A DNA stretch of 64,000 bases, taken from NCBI GenBank assembly GCA_003482455.1, contig DMYW01000020.1:64913-128912 (forward strand), in the 5' to 3' direction. Under the pieces are notes generated by a model, which was not told where the DNA came from, did not search any database, and was given only the letters and a program-made list of their open reading frames with translations. Each line of letters begins with the position of its first letter. Positions within the stretch are counted from its first letter, which is position 1. Source of the stretch: Rheinheimera sp. (lineage in GTDB: Bacteria; Pseudomonadota; Gammaproteobacteria; Enterobacterales; Alteromonadaceae). The position numbers were made by a program, and so were the translations under genes. Shown piece by piece: positions 35,331-43,395 of the stretch.

Positions 35331-36124
35331 CGACCAGCCCAATTCCGAGCGGCCATGCCTTGTATGTCGGTGACGTCGGGCATGCGCGGTTTTTACCGAA
35401 AACCCATCGCTTGGATTATCCAATTCTGTATGCGTGGTTAGATTTGGCGCTGCCGATCCCTGATTTTGGCTGGCGCTTTGGCGAAGGGGGCTGTCGAGCA
35501 TTTAGCTTTCGGCGACGGGACTATTTTAAAGGCAAAGGCGCTGCCGATTTGCGGCAACAGGTGCTGGCTACGGCGACGTCGCTGGGAGCAGAAACCCAAC
35601 AAATAGATGGCGTTTACCTGCTGACGCCGCTGGCAAATTGGGGACTGTATTTTAGCCCTTTAACCCAATATTACTTATGCCAACAAGGCGAACCGCGTTA
35701 TTTGCTGGCTGAAGTGAGCAATACGCCGTGGAATGAGCGCCATCATTATTTGGTACCGCTGAACGCAGGTTCGAGCCATTTTAGCCATGCCAAGAACTTC
35801 CATGTTTCGCCGTTTAACCCGCTGGATATGCACTATCACTGGCGAGTCGATGGGCCGGCTGAGCAGTTTAATTTGTCTATCACCAACACGCGTGGCGGCG
35901 ACAAGGTGTTTGCCGCCTGGTTTAGTTTGCAACGACAAGCATTCACTGAGGCGAATTTACGCGCCTTATTGATCCGTTTCCCGTGGCAGAACGTTCAAAT
36001 TGTTATACGCATTTATTGGCAAGCACTGAAACTTCTCGCAAAAGGCTTGCCGTTTTATGGACACGCAACTCCGAGGATCCAGCCCCATGACGATGATATT
36101 AAGCCAGACCGCCATCCTGGATAA
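35327..36124 (+). CDS. DUF1365 protein
   Basis: A 265-residue DUF1365 protein, starting SGHALYVGDVGHARFLPKTHRLDYPILYAWLDL and containing RRRDYFKGKG and EVSNTPWNERHHYLVPL, all family hallmarks. No catalytic motif is established for the family. It lies in the conserved order FAD oxidoreductase-DUF1365-CFA-like methyltransferase found in singlet-oxygen regulons. The start must be the TTG at 35327 (GGGAG six bases upstream), as no in-frame ATG occurs before conserved sequence. Its 3' end overlaps the next gene by 38 bases. Confidence 0.87.
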   Translation: MTTSPIPSGHALYVGDVGHARFLPKTHRLDYPILYAWLDLALPIPDFGWRFGEGGCRAFSFRRRDYFKGKGAADLRQQVLATATSLGAETQQIDGVYLLTPLANWGLYFSPLTQYYLCQQGEPRYLLAEVSNTPWNERHHYLVPLNAGSSHFSHAKNFHVSPFNPLDMHYHWRVDGPAEQFNLSITNTRGGDKVFAAWFSLQRQAFTEANLRALLIRFPWQNVQIVIRIYWQALKLLAKGLPFYGHATPRIQPHDDDIKPDRHPG

Positions 36125-37328
36125 GCTGAACTGGTTTGAGCGATTAGCGCGCTCATTAATCCATCGCCAACTGCAGTCACTACAACACGGTTGCATCGAA
36201 TGGTTAGAAGATGGCCAAGAAACTATTTTTGGTGATGCACACAGCGACTTACGTGCACGATTGCAAGTCCTCGATGGGCGCTTCTACAGCAAGCTGTTGC
36301 TCGAAGGCTCGGTGGGTGCCGGTGAAGCTTTTATGGAAGGCTGGTGGCATACCGAGCAATTAACCGCGCTGGTGCGGATTTTCGCCCGCAACTTGTCGTT
36401 GTTAGATCAGCTGGAATCCGGCTTCGCCAAGCTGTCAAAACCGGCGTTGAAACTCTTGAGCTGGCGTCAACGCAATACGCTGGAGCAAGCGCGCCGCAAC
36501 ATCTCAGCCCATTATGACCTTGGCAACGAGATGTATAAGTTGTTTTTGGATGAGTCGATGATGTACTCGAGCGCTGTCTACCCAACCGCCGATGCAACTT
36601 TAGAACAAGCGCAGCAGCATAAACTGCGCCTGTTATGTGATTCGTTGCAGTTGCAACCCACCGACCATTTGTTGGAGATCGGTACAGGCTGGGGCAGTCT
36701 AGCTATTTTCGCCGCGCAGCATTACGGCTGTCGCGTGACGACGACGACCATCTCACAAGAGCAGTTTGATTACGCGAAAGCTCGCATCGAAGCGCTAGGC
36801 TTGGAAAGCCAGATCACGTTATTGTGCCGCGACTACCGGTTGCTCGACGGCCACTATGACAAGCTGGTGTCGGTGGAGATGATTGAAGCCGTCGGCGAGC
36901 AGTTCCTCGATGGTTATTTTGCCAAATGTAGCAGTTTGCTAAAACCAAACGGCCTGATGGCGCTGCAGGCTATCACGATTGCCGATCAGCGCTTTGAGCA
37001 GTATCGCGATGGTGTTGATTTTATCCAGAAATTTATCTTCCCAGGCGGCTTTTTGCCATCGGTCACTCGAATGACCAATGCACTAACGACGCAAACGGAT
37101 CTCGTTGTGCGGCAGTTACGCGACATTGGGTTTGATTACGCCAGAACGCTTAACGATTGGCACGTGCGTTTTAACAGTCAGTTAGACGCGGTGCGTGAAC
37201 TCGGCTACCCAGAACGTTTTATTCGGATGTGGCAGTTCTATTTGTGTTATTGCGAAGGTGGCTTTTTGGAACGAACTACATCCACTGTGCAGTTAGTTTT
37301 GGCTAAACCTTTGTCAAGACACGCTTAA
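36087..37328 (+). CDS. CFA-synthase-like SAM methyltransferase
   Basis: A 413-residue enzyme of the cyclopropane-fatty-acid-synthase family, expected to methylate unsaturated phospholipid acyl chains. The SAM-binding motif is LLEIGTGWGSLAIFAA. Compared with E. coli Cfa, the bicarbonate ligand C139 region (SCAYW) reads SSAVY, and H266 in LLHTIG reads Gln in ALQAIT; the glutamate in SVEMIEAVG is kept. This points to a related chemistry, as for the paralogues that make methylated or furan fatty acids in alphaproteobacteria, rather than plain cyclopropanation. ATG 36087 follows GAGGA. It is the last gene of the cluster. Confidence 0.85.
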   Translation: MTMILSQTAILDKLNWFERLARSLIHRQLQSLQHGCIEWLEDGQETIFGDAHSDLRARLQVLDGRFYSKLLLEGSVGAGEAFMEGWWHTEQLTALVRIFARNLSLLDQLESGFAKLSKPALKLLSWRQRNTLEQARRNISAHYDLGNEMYKLFLDESMMYSSAVYPTADATLEQAQQHKLRLLCDSLQLQPTDHLLEIGTGWGSLAIFAAQHYGCRVTTTTISQEQFDYAKARIEALGLESQITLLCRDYRLLDGHYDKLVSVEMIEAVGEQFLDGYFAKCSSLLKPNGLMALQAITIADQRFEQYRDGVDFIQKFIFPGGFLPSVTRMTNALTTQTDLVVRQLRDIGFDYARTLNDWHVRFNSQLDAVRELGYPERFIRMWQFYLCYCEGGFLERTTSTVQLVLAKPLSRHA

Positions 37329-37335
37329 TTCAACA

Positions 37336-37364
37336 TTGGGAAAGCGTTGATCCTGTGTTATAAC
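37336..37364 (+). promoter_or_regulatory. Candidate sigma-70 promoter of the GGDEF-EAL gene
   Basis: TTGGGA, 17 bases, TATAAC, preceded by the TG of an extended -10 element (TGTTATAAC), 24 bases before the start. It separates this gene from the photolyase cluster. Confidence 0.55.
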
Positions 37365-37387
37365 CAAGTATCGCTCTTTGATTTTTG

Positions 37388-39766
37388 ATGGTTATGTCAC
37401 AGGATCCAAACGCGGCCGCGCATGTGCTCAACAGCTCGTTGAACGCACTTCAACAACGCAATGATCAGTTGCAACAGCAAGTTCAGGTGCTGAATTTGTT
37501 GCATCAGTTGGCATTGCAACTCACCGAACTGACCAGCGTCAGTGCTTGTTATGAATTGACTGCCGAGATGCTGGCGTTGGAGCTCGGTTTTGAGCAATGT
37601 TTGATCTATCAGGTCGATGCCGACAACGGTAGTTTGCAGCTGGCAGCCCATGCAGGCGATGGCATCAATCAGCATGTCGCGACTGAACGATTTCAGCCAT
37701 TTTTAGACGATATTGTGGTTAATCGCCAGCCTGTTTGGCTGCACGAAGTGCGGCAAGACGTCGGCGATGCGCTACTGATGCCAGTGCAGGAATATGGCCG
37801 AGTCCATGCAGTGCTTTGTTGTGCGCATCACGTCAGAGGTACTTACCACGCTTCGCATCAACAAATTTTGCAGCATGTTTCGACGATGCTTGGGCATAGC
37901 TTGGGCAAAATTCACGACATGCATCAGCTGGCTAGTACAGTCGATAAACTTGCTTATGCAGAAAAGCTGCAAAAAGCCCTGTATAACATCGCCAGCTTGA
38001 GTTTTGAAGAAACCGAACCGCGCGAGTTTTATCAGCAAATTCATCAAAACGTTGCCACTTTGGTTTATGCCGAAAACTTCTTTATCGCCTTGTACGACGA
38101 GGCCCAAGAAGTTTTAAATTTTCCTTATTTTTCCGATCAATCCGACCACAAAGATCCCAGCGAGTTTTATCCAAAAGAAGTCCTGAATAACTCACTGACT
38201 GGCTATGTGTTTCGCACCAAGCAACCGCTATTGATCCGACGAGCACAGCTGGCTGAGTTTCATCGAATGTATCAAACGCAGGCATTTGGCTCGCAGCCGG
38301 AATGTTGGCTTGGCGTGCCGTTTGATTCCAGCGATGGCGTGCGCGGCGTGGTTGTGGTGCAAAGTTACGATGCTGATATTGGTTACGCCGCGCCTGAACA
38401 AGAGCTGTTAACCTTTGTATCGCAACATATTTCTGCGGCGCTTGGGCGTGCTTTTGCTCAGCAACGCTTACGTCATCAAGCATTGCATGATGCGTTGACC
38501 TTTCTGCCAAATCGTTTGTTGTTGCTGGATCGCCTTGAACACGCGCTGGTGCGGTTTCGCCGCTATCCACAACAGACAGTCGCTGTGATGTACCTCGATT
38601 TGGATCGATTTAAGTTAGTCAATGACACATTAGGTCATCAAGTTGGTGATGAGTTTTTGGTTGCTGTGGCGCAGTTGCTGCGCACTTGTTTGCGCCAAAA
38701 TGATACCTTGGCGCGTCTGGGCGGTGATGAGTTTGCCATTCTGTTGCAAGATATTGAGACCTTAGCGGATGTCGAAGAAGTGGCGTGCCGCATTCATGAA
38801 AAGTTGGAGCCGCCGGTGCGTGTCGGGCTGCATCAATTGCAGACGTCGACCAGTATCGGTATTGCTATGTCTGACGCGAGCGAGGTTGCTAGTTTAACTG
38901 CTGATGAAATCATTCGCCGCGCCGATATTGCGATGTATCAGGCCAAACAAGACGGACGCGGCGTCAGCCGAGTGTTCAGTACTGAAATGGATTTAGCGGC
39001 AACGCGGTTTTATCAGCTAGAACTGGAAATTAAACAAGCGCTGCAGCAACAACAATTCGAATTGCATTATCAGCCGGTGGTTGATCTTCACACAGATATC
39101 ACGCTTGGGTTTGAGGCGCTGATCCGCTGGAAACATCCACAGCGCGGCTGGATAGCCCCGGTGGATTTTGTCAAAGCAGTCGAAGATCTGGGCTTAGCCG
39201 CTGACGTTGATCGTTATGTGGTACATTCAGCCATTGCACAAATTCAACGTTGGCGAACAGATCATGCCAATCGTTTCTACATCAGCGTCAACATATCCGC
39301 TCGCAGTATATGCCGAGAGGACTTTGCCATCGAAGTGTTGCATGAATTGTATCAAGCGGCGGTGCCGCATGAATTTCTGGCAATTGAACTGACCGAAAGT
39401 GCGTTGATCGATAATATCGAGCAAGCAAAAGGCACGATAGCTCTGCTAAGAGAAGCCGGCATTCGGGTATTTTTGGATGACTTTGGGACTGGTTACTCGA
39501 GCTTAAGTTATCTGCACCAGTTTCAGTTAGATGTGCTGAAAATCGACCGTAGCTTTATCGCCAATATGCAGCATCATGGGCAGGATAATCCAGTCGTCAA
39601 CGCGATTATCGCATTGGCGCAGACACTGCAACTCAAGGTGATTGCCGAGGGCATCGAAACCTCGATGCAACGCCAGCTATTGCACCAACTAGGCTGTCAT
39701 GCGGGGCAGGGGTATTGGTTTGCTAAGCCGATGCCAGCGCGTGTCGCCGCTGAATGGCTGCGCTAA
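37388..39766 (+). CDS. GAF-GGDEF-EAL cyclic-di-GMP protein, both sites intact
   Basis: A soluble 792-residue protein that could both make and degrade c-di-GMP. A short coiled coil (about 12-40) leads into two GAF-like regions (about 40-180 and 200-355), then a GGDEF domain (365-530) with DALTFLPNRLLLLDRLE and active site LGGDEF, with an inhibitory I-site RQND five residues ahead, then an EAL domain (545-790) with FEALIRWKHP, ELTES, DDFGTGYSS and AEGIET. All catalytic residues look intact, so which activity dominates depends on GAF input. Start uncertain between ATG 37388 and 37394; no clear ribosome site is seen. Confidence 0.92.
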   Translation: MVMSQDPNAAAHVLNSSLNALQQRNDQLQQQVQVLNLLHQLALQLTELTSVSACYELTAEMLALELGFEQCLIYQVDADNGSLQLAAHAGDGINQHVATERFQPFLDDIVVNRQPVWLHEVRQDVGDALLMPVQEYGRVHAVLCCAHHVRGTYHASHQQILQHVSTMLGHSLGKIHDMHQLASTVDKLAYAEKLQKALYNIASLSFEETEPREFYQQIHQNVATLVYAENFFIALYDEAQEVLNFPYFSDQSDHKDPSEFYPKEVLNNSLTGYVFRTKQPLLIRRAQLAEFHRMYQTQAFGSQPECWLGVPFDSSDGVRGVVVVQSYDADIGYAAPEQELLTFVSQHISAALGRAFAQQRLRHQALHDALTFLPNRLLLLDRLEHALVRFRRYPQQTVAVMYLDLDRFKLVNDTLGHQVGDEFLVAVAQLLRTCLRQNDTLARLGGDEFAILLQDIETLADVEEVACRIHEKLEPPVRVGLHQLQTSTSIGIAMSDASEVASLTADEIIRRADIAMYQAKQDGRGVSRVFSTEMDLAATRFYQLELEIKQALQQQQFELHYQPVVDLHTDITLGFEALIRWKHPQRGWIAPVDFVKAVEDLGLAADVDRYVVHSAIAQIQRWRTDHANRFYISVNISARSICREDFAIEVLHELYQAAVPHEFLAIELTESALIDNIEQAKGTIALLREAGIRVFLDDFGTGYSSLSYLHQFQLDVLKIDRSFIANMQHHGQDNPVVNAIIALAQTLQLKVIAEGIETSMQRQLLHQLGCHAGQGYWFAKPMPARVAAEWLR

Positions 39767-39771
39767 ACAAC

Positions 39772-39797
39772 AAAAAAGCGGCAATCGCCGCTTTTTT
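39772..39797. terminator. Bidirectional terminator
   Basis: An 11-base arm AAAAAAGCGGC with AATC loop and matching GCCGCTTTTTT serves the rightward GGDEF-EAL gene and the leftward cvfB. Confidence 0.93.
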
Positions 39798-39805
39798 ATT
39801 CACTT

Positions 39806-40639
39806 TTATTCGCTAACAGTTAGACGAATTTCCGCTGGTTCAATAGTGATTTTGCCGTCTTTTAGCAATGCCCCTAGCGCCTGTTTATACACTTTTTTCG
39901 ATACGCCAAATGCGCCGTATATCGCTTCTGGCGCGCTTTTATCCGACAAGGCCAAGACGCCGTTGTTGGCTTGCAGTCGTTGCAGTATTTGACTGCTCAA
40001 ATCGCTAGCTTGTTGATGATTGGGTTTATCTAAGCGCAAATCGATTTTGCCATCCTCGCGGACTCGTTGTACAAAAGCTTTGCCTTTGTAGCCGCGACGC
40101 AGCGGTTTAAACACCTGATCTTTAAACAACAAACCCCAATGCTGGTTGTTAACAACCACTTTGTAACCCAAATCTGTGATATCCGCGACCACGATGTCCA
40201 CTTCTTGTTGTGGTTGTAAATCGACGGGTGTTTTACCAATAAATTTGTCGAGTTTGGTCGACGCGACGATGCGGTTACTGCGATCGACAAAACAATACAC
40301 TACGTAGCTGTAATCTACTTGCATCGGCACTGCTTGTTCCGCGAAAGGCACCAGCAAGTCTTTTTTCAGGCCCCAGTTCATGAAGGCACCGACTTTGGTG
40401 GTGGCGACACAGCGTAAAATAGCGACTTGGCCGACCATCACATGTGGTGTTTCCGTGGTGGCGATCAGTTGGTCTTCTGAATCTAAATACAAGAAAACTT
40501 CGATACTGCTACCAATGTCAGCTGTTGCGGGCACATAACGTTTCGGCAATAAAATATCGCCCCAGGTTTTGCCATCCAGATATACGCCGAAGTCGACGCG
40601 TTTTTTCATCACTAAGCGATTGAGTTGACCCAGAAACAT
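39806..40639 (-). CDS. cvfB: CvfB/YitL-type S1 RNA-binding protein
   Basis: A 277-residue protein with the CvfB layout: three S1-like OB folds (about 5-60, 65-130, 145-205) and a C-terminal winged-helix (about 215-275, with GVSKKVYKQALGALLKDGKI). In Staphylococcus CvfB affects virulence factors through RNA binding; here a role in RNA binding is inferred. It shares one base (TAATG) with the upstream yaeQ gene, so the two are coupled. Confidence 0.88.
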   Translation of the reverse strand: MFLGQLNRLVMKKRVDFGVYLDGKTWGDILLPKRYVPATADIGSSIEVFLYLDSEDQLIATTETPHVMVGQVAILRCVATTKVGAFMNWGLKKDLLVPFAEQAVPMQVDYSYVVYCFVDRSNRIVASTKLDKFIGKTPVDLQPQQEVDIVVADITDLGYKVVVNNQHWGLLFKDQVFKPLRRGYKGKAFVQRVREDGKIDLRLDKPNHQQASDLSSQILQRLQANNGVLALSDKSAPEAIYGAFGVSKKVYKQALGALLKDGKITIEPAEIRLTVSE

Positions 40640-41208
40640 TAGGACTCCAACGTAAATAAGGCGGGATTAGACATTTTCAGTACCTGCGGCTGCACTTGCA
40701 CGCTATTTGAGGCATCTGAAAACCATAGCTGACCATCTTGGATATTGCATTGCAATTGCATGGTGCGTTGACACAACTGCGTCAGCGCTTGAGATTCGTC
40801 GGCGTTGATGGCAACCACTGTCAGGTTCGACAGTTCATTGGCGGTTTTTTGCGCATCTTTCCACCATTTGTCCACCACAGTGCCGCCGTACGCCAGCACT
40901 AACCCCTGACGTGCGCGGTGTGCAGCGCGACGAAGCAGTTTCTCTTCCGGCAACCCGAGTTCGACCCATAGTTCAATGGATCTGTCGTAATCGTGTTGCC
41001 ACAGATCTGGTTCACTGTCTTCCGACAGTCCTTTGCCAAATACCAAACGCTCATGCGCACACAAGACAAACGCCACCAAGCGCAGCATCATGCGTTCAAC
41101 AGTCTCCGAAGGGTGCTGTGCTATGGTCAAGTTGTGGGTTTGATAATAATGCCGAGTCATGTCGGCGATGGCGATTTCTGCTTTATAAATAGTGGCTTTG
41201 AGTGCCAT
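40639..41208 (-). CDS. yaeQ: YaeQ family protein
   Basis: A 189-residue member of the YaeQ family (restriction-endonuclease-like PD-(D/E)xK fold of unproven activity). It begins MALKATIYKAEIAIADM, and HPSETVERMMLRL, EPDLWQHDYDRSIELWVELGLPEEK are shared with E. coli YaeQ, as is the TMQLQCNIQDGQLWFSD segment. YaeQ was reported to influence haemolysin expression in E. coli (as an RfaH suppressor); a physiological role is not known. It is the first gene of the leftward yaeQ-cvfB pair. Confidence 0.93.
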   Translation of the reverse strand: MALKATIYKAEIAIADMTRHYYQTHNLTIAQHPSETVERMMLRLVAFVLCAHERLVFGKGLSEDSEPDLWQHDYDRSIELWVELGLPEEKLLRRAAHRARQGLVLAYGGTVVDKWWKDAQKTANELSNLTVVAINADESQALTQLCQRTMQLQCNIQDGQLWFSDASNSVQVQPQVLKMSNPALFTLES

Positions 41209-41225
41209 GATGGGGCCCGCACAAG

Positions 41226-41250
41226 AAAAAAGGCCGCTAGTGTAACGGCT
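41226..41250 (-). terminator. Terminator of the DUF2061 gene
   Basis: Read leftward, a GCCG/CGGC stem is followed by a run of six T. The 69-base gap to yaeQ also has T residues on the other strand, but yaeQ runs leftward so only the DUF2061 side is relevant. Confidence 0.65.
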
Positions 41251-41277
41251 TTTTGCCGTAACTACGAGCGTTGTTCT

Positions 41278-41478
41278 TTAGGCGCCAAAAGCATTTGGTT
41301 GTGGTTTAGCGCTGCTGTGCTGTTGCCACAGCCATTCGTGGATCACATAACCCACCGTATTGACTGCCGGTTCAACTAACGCGATTAGCCCACCAACCAG
41401 TAGGCTACCCGTTAATAAATACGCCACTGTAAAGGCAACACTAAAGTGCATGATGGCAAAAGTGCAGGTTTTTAACAT
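41278..41478 (-). CDS. DUF2061 membrane protein
   Basis: A 66-residue inner-membrane protein with two hydrophobic segments (about 5-24 and 27-47) and the family motif ALVEPAVNTVGYVIHEWLWQ. Function is unknown in all bacteria. It stands alone between a leftward terminator and a 13-base inverted repeat in its leader. Confidence 0.8.
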   Translation of the reverse strand: MLKTCTFAIMHFSVAFTVAYLLTGSLLVGGLIALVEPAVNTVGYVIHEWLWQQHSSAKPQPNAFGA

Positions 41479-41532
41479 AAAGACCTCGATGGAACCTGTT
41501 GATGAGGCCAGTGTAGGGGAAAAGTAATGCCG

Positions 41533-41564
41533 ATAATAACGATTTAACTGAATCGTTATTATCA
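41533..41564 (-). repeat. 13-base perfect inverted repeat in the DUF2061 leader
   Basis: GATAATAACGATT and AATCGTTATTATC flank a six-base spacer, a perfect 13-base stem between the PbgA-like stop (41575) and DUF2061 start (41478). It has no adjacent T run in the leftward direction, so a plain terminator is unlikely; the GATAAT/ATTATC ends recall Fur-type half-sites. It may be an operator or an RNA hairpin. Confidence 0.6.
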
Positions 41565-41574
41565 GAAAAATAAA

Positions 41575-43098
41575 TTATTCAGCAGTGGTGGTGACTGGTG
41601 GTAGTCGATTCAGCGCTTCGGTCAGCATCGGCCAATCAGGTTTGTTTTCCAGCGGTACTTCGGTACCCGCTGAATAGACAGAGAACTGACCGTCTTCTTG
41701 TACTAACAGCATTTTGTCTTTACGAAATGCGTATAGTTGATGCCCGATAATATTCAACTTGGCTTGTTTGACTGGGGTAAGCAAGTTATCTCCGAGCCAG
41801 TTTTGCGCGTTAGCACAGCCGGTGTACGCCATTAAAGTGGGAACTATATCCAACGCTTGGCTGACTTGGCTGATGCGCATCTTGTGCAGCTCTGGCCAAT
41901 AGAACCACAGCTCAGCATGGCCAATGGCAAAACGTTCGCTGTGACCTGTTAATTCCATCACAACCATACGCTGTGCTGCGGCACGTTGCTTTAGCGCGAG
42001 AATTAAACTTTCGCCATCGCTGAATTGCCAACGGACTAACGCCGTATTATTGGCTTGTGAAGCACCGAGCCATGCACTGTGTTGCAGCCAGCCGGGTTCT
42101 GCTTGGATTGACCAATGGTCAGGCGGCAGTTGCGACAGCCAGCTCGGTAAAGCAGCCAAAGGCTCTGCACTTAACTGACCGTGTACCAGATTGGCTAACG
42201 CCACGTCTGTGGCGATAGGGGCTAGGTATTGGTTCTGATTTTTAAAGTGCTGCAACTGCAACAGCTGACGTTGCTCGTCGGTCAATGCTTGCACCACCCA
42301 CACTTGGATCGGTTCGGCATCGAGTCTGCTTGGGCAACTGAGTTCAACCTGGCTTTGGCGGCTGGCAAGATGCAACGAACTTTGTCCGTTGCGTGGTTGC
42401 AATTGTTGTTTTTCCAAGATTTCATAACGTGCGAGCACACTACGGGCCGTTGTTGGGTAGGAGAACGGCAACACGTTGTCTTGGCGAGTGATGGCCTGCA
42501 CATTAAAAGCATCCGCCCAAATATGAATAAAATGGCTGCTGACAAACGCCAATAAAAACACCACGAGCGCCGGGCGGTGAATGTGCGCATGCTTGAGGCG
42601 TTCGACCTTTTTCCAGCAGAAATTGCTAATGACCAGTTCCAGTGCAAACAACACGACAAATACCGAACTGGTGATCAACACAAAATTGCGCAAATTAGTG
42701 ACGACTTGGGCTCGTAGCAAATCGAGCATCTGTTCAGCCGCTGCACTGCCTGCGTGATACCCCAAACTGTGATAGACGTAGGCGTCAAAAATCAGCGCAA
42801 CAATGGCGGTGGTTGCGAGAAAAGCACCGATCCCGCGCACATGTTTTTGCGATGGAAACAGCAGGCTGACCGGAAATATCGTGATGATAAAAAACAAAAA
42901 ACATAAAAACGCTGTGTGGCCGAGCCAATTTAGCACCAGATACAGCCAACCAACGGCCGACGATGGCAGTGGGTCAGCCGCAAAATAGCTAGCCGTGACG
43001 CCTAGCGTCAGCAAGATATTAAAAAACGTAAACCAATGACCCCAGCCCAGTAGCCGGTTAATCTTGTTGACGATCGATAAGTCTTGCTCTAACACCAT
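41575..43098 (-). CDS. PbgA/YejM-like inner-membrane protein with degenerate sulfatase domain
   Basis: A 507-residue DUF3413-type protein (E. coli PbgA/YejM is 586). The first 190 residues carry five membrane helices (about 22-42, 53-75, 83-102, 113-135, 160-182 by hydropathy). The periplasmic half keeps the alkaline-phosphatase/sulfatase-like order (GHAELWFYWPELHKMRISQVSQALDIVPTLMAYTG) but the expected metal-site start, N-V-L-V-I-V-x-D-S, reads IQVWVVQALTDEQ, and other ligands are absent. E. coli PbgA senses periplasmic LPS and controls LpxC turnover without needing catalysis. Start ATG 43098; a longer frame exists upstream but overlaps yejL. It follows yejL as in E. coli. Confidence 0.82.
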   Translation of the reverse strand: MVLEQDLSIVNKINRLLGWGHWFTFFNILLTLGVTASYFAADPLPSSAVGWLYLVLNWLGHTAFLCFLFFIITIFPVSLLFPSQKHVRGIGAFLATTAIVALIFDAYVYHSLGYHAGSAAAEQMLDLLRAQVVTNLRNFVLITSSVFVVLFALELVISNFCWKKVERLKHAHIHRPALVVFLLAFVSSHFIHIWADAFNVQAITRQDNVLPFSYPTTARSVLARYEILEKQQLQPRNGQSSLHLASRQSQVELSCPSRLDAEPIQVWVVQALTDEQRQLLQLQHFKNQNQYLAPIATDVALANLVHGQLSAEPLAALPSWLSQLPPDHWSIQAEPGWLQHSAWLGASQANNTALVRWQFSDGESLILALKQRAAAQRMVVMELTGHSERFAIGHAELWFYWPELHKMRISQVSQALDIVPTLMAYTGCANAQNWLGDNLLTPVKQAKLNIIGHQLYAFRKDKMLLVQEDGQFSVYSAGTEVPLENKPDWPMLTEALNRLPPVTTTAE

Positions 43099-43099
43099 C

Positions 43100-43324
43100 T
43101 TAGTGCGAACGACCTGAAACTGAGTCTTGCAAGGCTTGAGCGAACTGACGGGCAATGTCTTTTTGCGCAGCTTCTGACACGCTGGTGCGGATGATGTGAC
43201 TGACCATATTTCCCAATACCATCAAGCTCATTTCGGTGGTGACTTGCTGTTGACGTAACTGATCGAGCAGCTGGTTCATCAGGGTTTCAATTTGGGCTGT
43301 GCTGTATTTGGAAGGAATGGGCAT
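43100..43324 (-). CDS. yejL: YejL family protein (DUF1414)
   Basis: A 74-residue alpha-helical protein, the length of E. coli YejL (75). MPIPSKYSTAQIETLMNQLLDQL at the start and MVLGNMVSHII are characteristic. Function unknown. Divergent from yejK and just upstream of the PbgA-like gene, the same trio as in E. coli (yejK-yejL-yejM), although there the three are co-linear. Confidence 0.92.
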   Translation of the reverse strand: MPIPSKYSTAQIETLMNQLLDQLRQQQVTTEMSLMVLGNMVSHIIRTSVSEAAQKDIARQFAQALQDSVSGRSH

Positions 43325-43395
43325 GAATTACCTGTCAATAATCTTAAAGAAAACAGGTAGAATGCTACCAGAAATTCAGTAAAACAGGAAAACTT

